In this document: piece by piece, positions 1 through 8,747 of the stretch
How positions within the stretch are numbered: the stretch's first letter is position 1
Layout of the letters: each line of letters begins with the position of its first letter
NCBI GenBank assembly: GCA_021797775.1
Contig: JAJZZC010000004.1
Location: 1 to 64,000, forward strand
Origin: Bacillota bacterium
GTDB lineage: Bacteria; Bacillota; Sulfobacillia; RBS10-35; JAJYVN01
Length of the DNA: 64,000 bases
Direction: 5' to 3'
The notes under the pieces: generated by a model
What the model was told of the DNA's origin: nothing
Database searches by the model: none
What the model saw: the letters and a program-made list of their open reading frames with translations, nothing else
Made by a program: the position numbers and the translations under genes

Positions 1-1
1 G

Positions 2-2068
2 CTGGCGAACATCCGGCGCTGCCGGGTGCGGCACGAGGCGGGCGCGGCTGTCCTCGTACTGGAGCGCCGGCCCGCCACCATGCCCGAGCCCGGCGTTGCG
101 GCATCCGAGGAGGCGGAACCGGGGGAAACCCTGGCGTTGGCACGCTTCACCGGCACGCTCAGCCGCCAGTTGGCCTTGGCCGCCCGTGCCATCGAGAAAC
201 TCGCCCTCGGCCAGCCGCTGGAGATCGCGCCCCCCGACCTGCCTTACTGCTGCCCGAAGTGTGGCCGGCGGCTGCCCGAGCACACGCAGGTCTGTGCGAC
301 CTGCCTGGACAAGGGCAAGACGGTCAAACGCCTCCTGCGGTACGCCCTGCCCTATCGGGGGCGCATGCTGCTGGCTGGCGGGCTCGTCGTCATCGCCAGC
401 CTCCTGGGCCTCATCCCGCCGACGATCACCAAGCTCCTTACCAATGACCTCACCGCCGTCGGCGGGCCCCACCTCAGCCCGCTCGGTACGCTCGTGCTGC
501 TGCTCTTCCTGATCAGCGCGGTCAACCAACTCATCAGCGTGCTCCAGGCCCGCCTGGGGGTCTGGGTCACCTCGCGCATCGTCGGCGACCTCCGCCGGCG
601 GATCTGGGAATCGCTGCAGCACCTGTCCCTGTCGTACTTCGACCGCATGCAGGTCGGCCAACTCATGTCCCGCATCAACAACGACACCGGCAGCGTGCAG
701 CAGTTGCTGACCGACGCCGTTCCCTTCTTCCTGCCCAACGTGTTGCGCATGCTGGGCGCGGTCACGATCATGGCCATCTGGAACTGGAAGCTCACCATCA
801 TCGTCCTGGTGCCCTCGCCGGCGTTGATCGTCGCGCGCTACTACTTCTGGCCCCTGATCCGCAAGCTCGACCGCCGCCTGTGGCAGACGGTGGGGCGCCT
901 CAACGTCGTGGTGGACGAGGTGCTCTCCGGTATTCGCGTCGTCAAGACCTTTGGGCAGGAAGCGCGCGAGATCGACCGCTTCGACCAAGTGAATGAAGAC
1001 CTCGTACAGCGCAATGTGCAGGTTGGATACATGTGGCAGTCCATCTTCCCGGCCTTCGCGTTCGTCTCGGGCTTGGGCGGCATCCTGCTCTGGTACTTCG
1101 GGGGCCGCTTCATCGGAGCGCACCAACTGAACTTCGGGCAGCTGATCGCCTTCATGGGCTACATGGGCATGTTCACCGGCCCGCTCGGCTGGTTCACGAA
1201 CGTCGCCAACTACTACGCGTCCTCGCTGACCGCGGCGGAGCGGATCTTCGAGGTGCTGGACGCCGAGTCCGACGTGCGCGAGGCGGTCGCCCCGCTTCCC
1301 GTGGCACGCCTGGAGGGCGCGGTGCGTTTCGAGGACGTGGAGTTCGGCTACCATCCAGCCCAGCCGGTGCTGCGCGGTGTCAGCTTTGAGGTGCAGCCCG
1401 GTGAGATGATCGGACTGGTGGGTCACACCGGAGCGGGGAAGTCAACCCTGATCAACCTGTTGACCCGCCTCTACGACGTGGACGCGGGGCGCATCCTGAT
1501 CGACGGCCAAGACATCCGTGGCCTGCCGCAGGAGGTCCTGCGCACCCAGGTGGGGGTTGTGATCCAGGACACCATTCTCTTCGACGGCACAATCTTCGAG
1601 AATATCGCCTACGGCGTTCCCGGCGCCACGCGCCGCGACGTGATGCGCGCGGCCAAGATCGCCAACGCGCACGACTTTATCGTCCGCATGGCCGACGGCT
1701 ACGACACGGACGTCGGCTGGCACGGGCACCGGCTCTCCGGCGGCGAGCGCCAGCGCGTGACCATTGCGCGCGCTGTGCTGCAGAATCCACGCGTGCTGAT
1801 CCTCGACGAGGCGACCGCGTCGGTGGACACGCAGACCGAGCGCCAGATCCAACAGGCGATCGCCCGCCTGATCCAGGGGCGTACCACCTTCGCGATCGCC
1901 CACCGCCTCTCCACCTTGCGCCACGCCAGCCGGCTGATCGTACTCGACCACGGCCGGGTCGCGGAGATCGGTACCCACGACGAACTGCTCGCCAGGGGCG
2001 GCATCTACGCCAAGCTTGTGGAGGCTCAGTACGAGGCCCTGCGCCGGCGGGAGGTCCTCGTGCCCTGA
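2..2068 (+). CDS. ABC transporter ATP-binding/permease protein with N-terminal zinc-ribbon segment (cyanophycin-associated type); 5' end outside window
   Basis: Frame open from base 2 upstream of the listed start; CPKCGRRLPEHTQVCATC ribbon, TM region, Walker A GHTGAGKST, signature LSGGERQR, Walker B VLILDEA; followed by a DUF1854 gene. Confidence 0.9.
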   Translation: MANIRRCRVRHEAGAAVLVLERRPATMPEPGVAASEEAEPGETLALARFTGTLSRQLALAARAIEKLALGQPLEIAPPDLPYCCPKCGRRLPEHTQVCATCLDKGKTVKRLLRYALPYRGRMLLAGGLVVIASLLGLIPPTITKLLTNDLTAVGGPHLSPLGTLVLLLFLISAVNQLISVLQARLGVWVTSRIVGDLRRRIWESLQHLSLSYFDRMQVGQLMSRINNDTGSVQQLLTDAVPFFLPNVLRMLGAVTIMAIWNWKLTIIVLVPSPALIVARYYFWPLIRKLDRRLWQTVGRLNVVVDEVLSGIRVVKTFGQEAREIDRFDQVNEDLVQRNVQVGYMWQSIFPAFAFVSGLGGILLWYFGGRFIGAHQLNFGQLIAFMGYMGMFTGPLGWFTNVANYYASSLTAAERIFEVLDAESDVREAVAPLPVARLEGAVRFEDVEFGYHPAQPVLRGVSFEVQPGEMIGLVGHTGAGKSTLINLLTRLYDVDAGRILIDGQDIRGLPQEVLRTQVGVVIQDTILFDGTIFENIAYGVPGATRRDVMRAAKIANAHDFIVRMADGYDTDVGWHGHRLSGGERQRVTIARAVLQNPRVLILDEATASVDTQTERQIQQAIARLIQGRTTFAIAHRLSTLRHASRLIVLDHGRVAEIGTHDELLARGGIYAKLVEAQYEALRRREVLVP

Positions 2069-2382
2069 GGTTGGTCGCCCGTGGTGGGACGCGAGTCCGG
2101 CCGCGGCGGGCGTGGCATCTCGGTAGGTTTGTGAAGGACGAGGCGGTCACGCCGGAACGGGCCGGTCCTGGCGACGGACGCGGGCTCGGCAGAACGATTC
2201 CCGTGCGGAATAGGAGTCCCGTCGGGCGCGGCGTGCGTGGCCGAGCCCGCCCGAGAGTCCGCCAGTTGCCTAGAGCCCCACGAGGGGCCAATCCGAGGCC
2301 GAAAGGGGCGAAAGCCTGGTCGGGCGGAGGTGTGGAAGACCGAGAGATCGGTTGGTACACATTGTGATGACCAGGGATTCCG

Positions 2383-3000
2383 GTGTCCGATGAGACGATG
2401 TCCGACGCAGAGTCTGACGACGATCTGTGGGCGCTTGCGCGCCAAGGCCTGGACCTGATCGAACTCGATCCCCGCAGGTGCCGGCTGCGTCTCGACGGCG
2501 AGCAGCGTTTGTCAGGCACGGTCCACGGGCGCGACCTGCCCTGGATCATCCCTTACCTCCCCTTCCCGCTCAGCGAACCGCAGGAATGGATTTCGCTCGT
2601 GGCCGTGCGCGACGCAGACGGAGACGGTCGGCGCAGCGACGGGGGGCAGGACGACCGGATCGAACTGGGTGTGCTGCCGGGGGTCGGCGGGCTCGACGAG
2701 CAAAGCCGGCAGGCCTTGGAAACCGCGCTGCGCCTGCGCTACTTTCTCCCTCGGGTGTTACGCATCGTCGACGTGCGCGACGAGGATCCGGGGCAAAGCG
2801 GCGCGGTGGTCTGGACGCTGCAGACCGACCGGGGCCCGCGGCTGCTGCGTATGGGCAACCTCTTTGAGGGCATATACGACGAACTCGGCGGCGGTCGCCT
2901 CTTGTTGCGGGACAGCGACGGCACGCGCGTGGAGATCCCCAACCTGCACGCCCTCGATGCCGATAGCCGGCGCCTGCTCACCCGCTACTATTGGCTTTGA
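2383..3000 (+). CDS. DUF1854 domain-containing protein
   Basis: RIVDVRDEDPG...GPRLLRMGNLFEGIYDELGGGRLLLRDSDGTRVEIPNLHALDADSRRLL is typical of DUF1854; adjacent to its usual ABC partner. Confidence 0.8.
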   Translation: MSDETMSDAESDDDLWALARQGLDLIELDPRRCRLRLDGEQRLSGTVHGRDLPWIIPYLPFPLSEPQEWISLVAVRDADGDGRRSDGGQDDRIELGVLPGVGGLDEQSRQALETALRLRYFLPRVLRIVDVRDEDPGQSGAVVWTLQTDRGPRLLRMGNLFEGIYDELGGGRLLLRDSDGTRVEIPNLHALDADSRRLLTRYYWL

Positions 3001-3042
3001 GGTGCCGCGCATGCGGACGCTGGAGGGAGTGAGAGCCCGGCG

Positions 3043-3089
3043 GGATGCGGGAGGCGGGCCACGCGTTGGACGGCCCGCCTCCCGCATCC
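3043..3089. terminator. Perfect 18-bp inverted repeat, 11-nt loop (hairpin without U-tract)
   Basis: GGATGCGGGAGGCGGGCC (3043-3060) / GGCCCGCCTCCCGCATCC (3072-3089). Confidence 0.6.
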
Positions 3090-3107
3090 GCTCGCCGAGC
3101 GACTGAC

Positions 3108-4379
3108 GTGGATGTAGAGATCTGCCGGCACGCGCTGGACCGCGTACCCCTGTCCCTGATCGTCGACGACTCCACCGCGCTCCTGAACCTCAACTACTTC
3201 TTCCTGCGCGACCGCAACGCCCACACCGGGGAGCAGCGCCGCTGGGACGACCTGCCGGTGGTCATCCCCGAGCGCTTCACCCGCGAGTGGGCGGAGTGGT
3301 GCGGGGAGAACGGCGTGCGGGGCAAGTTCAGCGTCGTGCCCTGCCCCGCGGCCGTGGGGAGGATCGACCGCGGGCTGCCGCTCTTCGGGGCGGCGCAGTT
3401 GGCTAGTTGGCTGCGCATGTGCCGGGAATGCATCGTCCCGTTCTTCGACATCACCCCGGAGATGCTCACCCACACCTTCATTGTGGACCCGGACACGTTG
3501 CGGCCCCTGCCGTCGGGGGGCTGGGAGCAATGGGAGTGGCAGGCCTTCGGCCCCGAGGATCGGGTGGGCGAATACATGGCGGTGGCATGCGAGATCTTGA
3601 GCCGCGTGGGCTTGCCCCCGCAGGGCGTGACCTCCCCTGGGGGTTTCGGCGGACAGGCTCTCCCCCTCTACGCCCGCCTCGTGGGGGAGCACTGCCGCGC
3701 CGCCACCGGACGGCCGGCCCCCTTCTTCTTTCAGCGGGCGGTCACCGACAGCCCGGTGGTGGACACGCCCGTCTGGTACCCCGACCCGGTGGCCGGCACC
3801 GCGGTCGGCGAGGCGATCGTGTGCAGCAGCGACTGGACCGGCTCGTGGACGGGCTACGGCCGGGCCGATCCCGACCGGTTTATCACCGAGGACCTCGCGG
3901 GGGGACGGCTTCCGGAGGTAATCGACGCCGGTAGCCCCTGTATCCTCCTGGCGCACTGGCAAGGGATGTACGGCCTGCACGACGGCGACCGCCGGGGCTT
4001 TCACGCCCTGCGCGCCGTGGTCGAACGCCTGCGCCAGCGCGACCCGCACGGCGAACGGACCCGCTGGCGCAAAGTCAGCGAGATCACCGACTACGCCTGC
4101 GCGCGGGCACTGGCGACGGTCCAACTGGAGCCGGGGGCGGCGGAACTGGACATCCCCCTGCCCGTGCCGGAACTGACCCTGCGGCTCCGGGGCTGCGTGG
4201 CCCGGGAGGTGCGTGTGGACGGGCAGCCGCTCACCGGCCTCGCCCATCGCCGCGGCCTGCGCGCCGGCGCCTTCTGCCCCGACGGCCCAGCCGGTGGGGG
4301 CGGCCCCGACACCTTGGTGGCCCTGGACCCCCGCCACCGCCGGGTGCGGGTGGAGTGGAACTCGCTGGGTGGGGAATAG
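3108..4379 (+). CDS. Conserved hypothetical protein, polysaccharide-deacetylase-like
   Basis: GTG start at 3108 in ORF 3045..4379; IVDDSTALLNLNYFF...KFSVVPCPAAVGRIDRGLP...PFFDITPEMLTH resembles deacetylase-like beta/alpha-barrel proteins. Confidence 0.55.
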   Translation: MDVEICRHALDRVPLSLIVDDSTALLNLNYFFLRDRNAHTGEQRRWDDLPVVIPERFTREWAEWCGENGVRGKFSVVPCPAAVGRIDRGLPLFGAAQLASWLRMCRECIVPFFDITPEMLTHTFIVDPDTLRPLPSGGWEQWEWQAFGPEDRVGEYMAVACEILSRVGLPPQGVTSPGGFGGQALPLYARLVGEHCRAATGRPAPFFFQRAVTDSPVVDTPVWYPDPVAGTAVGEAIVCSSDWTGSWTGYGRADPDRFITEDLAGGRLPEVIDAGSPCILLAHWQGMYGLHDGDRRGFHALRAVVERLRQRDPHGERTRWRKVSEITDYACARALATVQLEPGAAELDIPLPVPELTLRLRGCVAREVRVDGQPLTGLAHRRGLRAGAFCPDGPAGGGGPDTLVALDPRHRRVRVEWNSLGGE

Positions 4380-4596
4380 CATAGGGGTCTCCTAACCCAT
4401 CCGTGAGTGGCCCTTGCGGCCACGGAACGGCCTGTAACGAGGAAACGGGGTTTCATCTGGCGAGCGCGATTCGGGGCCTACGACGATGCCTAAATGAAAC
4501 CATGCTCAGGATCGATTCGCTGCGTATGTTCGCATCAGCGCTGGTCCTCCGTGCCGGGGTGGACGGCCGGTTTGCGTTCATCCCGTTCCGAGCAGT

Positions 4597-4640
4597 ACCA
4601 GGGAGCGGTGGGGCTGTCGTCGGCCCCACCGCTCCCTGGT
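4597..4640. terminator. Perfect 18-bp inverted repeat, 8-nt loop
   Basis: ACCAGGGAGCGGTGGGGC / GCCCCACCGCTCCCTGGT. Confidence 0.6.
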
Positions 4641-4718
4641 CAGCGGGGGGCGCGGGGGCGCAAAGAGCCCCAGCGCTCGCGCGCACGGGGGGCAGTCCGA
4701 ACGAGACGGGGCCGGGCC

Positions 4719-4920
4719 GTGAACGCGACGGTCACGGCCTAGCACTGCAATCAGGCTTCGGTCGCGATACCCCACAGGTGGGATGCGGTCGTCTGCGAGC
4801 ACCACCGCGGGTGGTGGATGAACGCGTAACCCTGACCACAGTACTACGCGGGCCATGATCCTCTCGGCTCCGGGTGGAGGCATCGAACCTCCGTTTCGGT
4901 GAAGGCGACGGTCACGGCCT
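4719..4920. repeat. 22-bp direct repeat (21/22 identical), 180 bp apart
   Basis: GTGAACGCGACGGTCACGGCCT at 4719-4740 and GTGAAGGCGACGGTCACGGCCT at 4899-4920. Confidence 0.7.
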
Positions 4921-5180
4921 GGGCGTGCCATGATCGCCAACGTGCGCTGTGGGACCCCGTGCGGTGGCGGAGGGGGTGCGGCAGCCTCGCCATACGCGAG
5001 CGCGACCCGGACGGTCGCGGTCGCCACCATCCCGTGCCGCGACAGCCTGGTACAGGGGCAGCTGGCCGCGTTCCGGCGCGACCGGGCAAGCACCGGCGCG
5101 GCGTCTCCCGGGAGAGACTGATACACTGCCTGCGGAGCCGCGCCTGGCAGGCAGGCCTGCTCCAGCGAGGTGACGCCCCC

Positions 5181-6365
5181 GTGACGGACGACGAGTTGCT
5201 ACAACTCTTGACGGCTGGCGAGTCGGATCGCGTGGAGCGCAAGGCCTCGCTCGCCGATGGCGACAAGATCCGCCAGGCCATCTGCGCCTTTGCCAACGAT
5301 CTGCCCGATCACCGCGCGCCGGGCGTGGTCTTCGTCGGCGTCAACGACGATGGTTCGTGCGCCCATGGCCACATCGACGATGCCCTGCTCAAGAACCTGG
5401 CCGCGATGCGGTCGGACGGGAATATCACACCGTTTCCCACCATGACGGTCGAGGCAAGGACCCTCGCCGGGTGCACCGTGGCCGTCGCCATCGTCCAGCC
5501 AGCCTATTTCCCGCCGGTCCGTTGCCGGGGCCGGACCTGGGTCCGCATCGGGCCCCGGCGTGACGTCGCGACGCCCGAAGAGGAGTCGCGCCTGGCCGAG
5601 AAGCGTCGCGCCGGCGACCTGCCTTACGACCTGCATCCCGTGCCTGCGGCCAGCCTTGAGGACCTGGACCTGAGGCTGTTTGAAAGCACGTACCTGCCCG
5701 CGGCGGTTGCGCCCGAAGTCCTCGAACAAAACGGCCGCTCGCCTCGCGAGCAACTCTTGTCGCTGCGCTTCGTCACCAGGGACGGCGATCCCACCGTGCT
5801 GGGCGTCCTCGTCCTGTCACCAGACCCCACCCGGTTCATCCCCGGTGCCTACGTGCAGTTCCTGCGCATCGAGGGAAACGCCCTCACGGACCCGATCAAG
5901 GACCAGCGGGAGATCGCGGGCGCGCTACCCGACCTGCTGCGCCTGCTGGACGAGACGCTCCGCGTCAACCAGTCCGTGCGTTCGGACCCGTCGGCCAGCG
6001 TCGAGGTGCGCCAGGCGGACTACCCCCTGGTCGCCTTGCAGCAGCTGACGCGCAACGCGGTGCTCCACAGGCGCTATGAGGGGACCGCTGCCCCGGTGCG
6101 CATCACCTGGTTCTCGGACCGCGTGGAGATCCTCAGCCCCGGCGGACCCTATGGGCAGGTGAACAGGCAGAATTTCGGCCGGCCCGGTGTGACCGACTAT
6201 CGGAACCCTCATCTCGCGGAGGCGATGAAGGTCTTGGGCTATGTCCAGAGATTCGGCCTGGGCATACCGCTGGCGCGCCGGGAACTCGCGCAAAACGCCA
6301 ATCCGCCGCCGCAATTCGTCGTCGAGGAGTCCTACGTTCTGACCGTGGTGGGGCGATCGGAGTGA
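5181..6365 (+). CDS. AlbA_2 (Schlafen-type) DNA-binding domain protein with C-terminal GHKL ATPase-like domain
   Basis: GTG start at 5181; ESDRVERKASLADGDKIRQAICAFANDL...GVVFVGVNDDG is the AlbA_2 pattern; QQLTRNAVLHRRYEG...RITWFSDRVEILSPGGPYG is the C-terminal ATP-binding pattern. Confidence 0.8.
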   Translation: MTDDELLQLLTAGESDRVERKASLADGDKIRQAICAFANDLPDHRAPGVVFVGVNDDGSCAHGHIDDALLKNLAAMRSDGNITPFPTMTVEARTLAGCTVAVAIVQPAYFPPVRCRGRTWVRIGPRRDVATPEEESRLAEKRRAGDLPYDLHPVPAASLEDLDLRLFESTYLPAAVAPEVLEQNGRSPREQLLSLRFVTRDGDPTVLGVLVLSPDPTRFIPGAYVQFLRIEGNALTDPIKDQREIAGALPDLLRLLDETLRVNQSVRSDPSASVEVRQADYPLVALQQLTRNAVLHRRYEGTAAPVRITWFSDRVEILSPGGPYGQVNRQNFGRPGVTDYRNPHLAEAMKVLGYVQRFGLGIPLARRELAQNANPPPQFVVEESYVLTVVGRSE

Positions 6366-7375
6366 CGCCTACCACCATTACCCTCTTCAACAACAAGGGT
6401 GGAGTCGGAAAGACCTCACTGCTCTACCACTTGGCCTGGATGTACCGGGAGCTTGGCTGGTCGGTGCTGGCGGCTGACCTGGACCCCCAGTCCAACCTCA
6501 CGGCGGCCTTCTTGGCTGAGGAACGGCTGGAGGACGTCTGGCCGCCGGACGACGACCATGCCGCGACGATCTTCGGCGCCGTCGAGCCCCTGATGAAGGG
6601 GGTCGGCGACATCAGGCCGGCGCACGTGGAGCAAGTGGACGAACGGTTGCATCTCATCGCTGGGGACCTCGCGCTCTCCACCTTCGAGGACGAGCTGAGC
6701 ACGCAATGGCCGGCCTGCCTGGACGGCAAGGAGCGCGCCTTTCGCGTGGCTTCCGCTTTCAGCCGCATACTCCAGGCCGCCGCGGCTCGCATCGCCGCCG
6801 ACATCATCCTGGTCGACGTGGGTCCCAACCTTGGTGCCCTCAATCGCTCCGCGCTGATCATGACCGACCACGTTGTGCTGCCCCTCGCCCCGGATCTCTT
6901 TTCCCTGCAGGGACTGCGCAACCTCGGCCCGACCCTGCGTCAGTGGCGCCACCAGTGGCGGGAGCGGGTGGAGCGCAAGCCTCCGGGCGTGGATCTGCCG
7001 CTCCCGGCGGGACGCATGGCGCCAGCGGGGTACGTGGTGCTGATGCACGCCGTCCGCCTCGACCGTCCGGTCCGGGCCTACGAGCGGTGGATTGCCCGCA
7101 TCCCGGGCGAGTATCGGGCGTCGGTTCTGGGTGAGAAGCCGGCGAACGGCGAGGTACCGAACCTGGCGCAGGACCCGCACTGCCTCGACCTGGTGAAGCA
7201 CTATCGCAGCCTCATGCCCATGTCCCAGGAGGCGGGCAAGCCCATCTTCCTGCTCAAGCCGGCCGACGGCGCGATCGGCGGGCACGGCGCGGCCGTCGTG
7301 GCGGCATACCGCGACTTCGAGCGGCTCGCTCGGCGCGTGGCGCGCCAGACGGGGTGTGACGGGCCGGCGGGGTGA
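6362..7375 (+). CDS. ParA/Soj-type AAA ATPase
   Basis: FNNKGGVGKTSLLYHLAWM deviant Walker A, ADLDPQSNLT, DIILVDVGPNLGALNRSAL; GTG start overlaps upstream stop (GTGA). Confidence 0.85.
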   Translation: MTPTTITLFNNKGGVGKTSLLYHLAWMYRELGWSVLAADLDPQSNLTAAFLAEERLEDVWPPDDDHAATIFGAVEPLMKGVGDIRPAHVEQVDERLHLIAGDLALSTFEDELSTQWPACLDGKERAFRVASAFSRILQAAAARIAADIILVDVGPNLGALNRSALIMTDHVVLPLAPDLFSLQGLRNLGPTLRQWRHQWRERVERKPPGVDLPLPAGRMAPAGYVVLMHAVRLDRPVRAYERWIARIPGEYRASVLGEKPANGEVPNLAQDPHCLDLVKHYRSLMPMSQEAGKPIFLLKPADGAIGGHGAAVVAAYRDFERLARRVARQTGCDGPAG

Positions 7376-7597
7376 GGGTGCGGCGGAGGCAAGGGTTCGT
7401 AGCGGTTACCGTCCGAGAGGGCGGGCGGTTCCAGGAGGGCGCTGGCGGTGATGGGCACGCGCCCGCGGCGGCGGCCGCGCCGATCGGACGCACTGGCGGC
7501 GCCGGAATGGGTCGACGCGCTTGGCGGGGCCGGAGGCGGACCGTGCGCGCCGATTGGCAGGGGCCCACGTGCTGCGGGACGGGGGCCCGTCCCGCCC

Positions 7598-8035
7598 CTA
7601 TTGCGGCCGAAGCGGACCCCCGGCCGCCAGCAGATCCTCCACGCGCTGGCGAATGTCGTCGCGCACCGCGCGGAAGACCGCCATGACCACCGCGTCGTCC
7701 CCGGTGGCCCGGGCGGGGTCGGGCAACGGCCAGTGGACCCGGCGGATGTGCCGCGGTGTCAGGGGGCAGCGTTCCTCCGCATCGCCACAGAGCGTCACGA
7801 TCACGGACGCGCGTTTCAGGATGGCGGGATCCAGCGGCTTGGCGGTATGGCCCGAGAGTTCGATCCCCACCTCAGCCATCGCGGCGACCGCCCGCGGGTG
7901 CACCGCACCGGGCGCGATGCCGGCGCTGGTGACGTCCCACCCATCGCCGGCCAGCCGACGGGCAAAACCCTCCGCCATCTGGCTACGGCACGAGTTACCC
8001 ATACAGAGGAAAACCAGGAGGGGTTTGGCCATCAC
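7598..8035 (-). CDS. arsC: Low-molecular-weight arsenate reductase, thioredoxin-coupled type
   Basis: VFLCMGNSCRSQMAEGFAR P-loop, VTLCGDAEERCP, HWPLPDPA. Confidence 0.88.
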   Translation of the reverse strand: MMAKPLLVFLCMGNSCRSQMAEGFARRLAGDGWDVTSAGIAPGAVHPRAVAAMAEVGIELSGHTAKPLDPAILKRASVIVTLCGDAEERCPLTPRHIRRVHWPLPDPARATGDDAVVMAVFRAVRDDIRQRVEDLLAAGGPLRPQ

Positions 8036-8267
8036 TCACCCTGCCCTGCGCACATGTGTCGGCGGCGACCACACGGTACCCCGCATCTCCATGCCAAAGA
8101 CACACACCGCCTTGAGGCGGGGAGCATTTCCGCAGTCGACGCAAGTCCAGCGGGGGAATAGTATAGCGCCACAGCGTCCCCGTGGCAGCGTCCCCTGCCA
8201 TGCGGCGCGCTATGGATCCCCACGCGCGGAACATCTGCTCACCGCTCGGCGCCCTCCCCACCACCCG

Positions 8268-8642
8268 CTAGCCCTGCGCCACGACGCCGGCCGCCGGGGC
8301 CGCGGCATCCATGCGGCTGCAGGCGCTCGCGGGTGGCAGCGCGCGCAGCCGCGCCACCAGGTCCGCCGGAACCTCCACAACCTCCAGCGCAGCCCGAACG
8401 AACGCGGGCTGGGCGGGCACCCTCCGGTAGAACACCCACACCCCACACCGCTCGTCCTCGACCAGGCCGGCGTCCCGGAGTCGACGCAGGTGCTCGCTGA
8501 CGGCGGGCTGGCTGATGCCCAACAACTCCACCAACTCGCAGACGCATGCCTCGCGCACGCCGAGCAGCCCGAGAATCCGCAGCCGGGTGTCGTCGCCCAG
8601 CGCACGGAACACCTGGGCGACACCCGAACGCGCGGCGCGCAT
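8268..8642 (-). CDS. arsR: ArsR family winged-helix transcriptional regulator
   Basis: VFRALGDDTRLRILGLLGVREACVCELVELLGISQPAVSEHLRRLRDAGLV. Confidence 0.88.
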   Translation of the reverse strand: MRAARSGVAQVFRALGDDTRLRILGLLGVREACVCELVELLGISQPAVSEHLRRLRDAGLVEDERCGVWVFYRRVPAQPAFVRAALEVVEVPADLVARLRALPPASACSRMDAAAPAAGVVAQG

Positions 8643-8747
8643 AATCCATCACCATATCGCAGCATACCGATGCGAGGTACCGACGTCAAGTCAGCGTGCC
8701 CGGGGTCAGCGCTGAAGCAGGGGCCGGCGCTGCGGCGATGCGCAGGG

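Noticed and set aside
2988-4382. 464-aa minus-strand ORF
   Set aside because: Antisense to the deacetylase-like gene whose protein has clear hydrophobic-core patterning; shadow ORF.
4876-4892. Complete tRNA gene on the minus strand
   Set aside because: The T-arm is perfect, but no matching acceptor 5' strand or anticodon arm with T33 could be found; kept only as a possible tRNA fragment.
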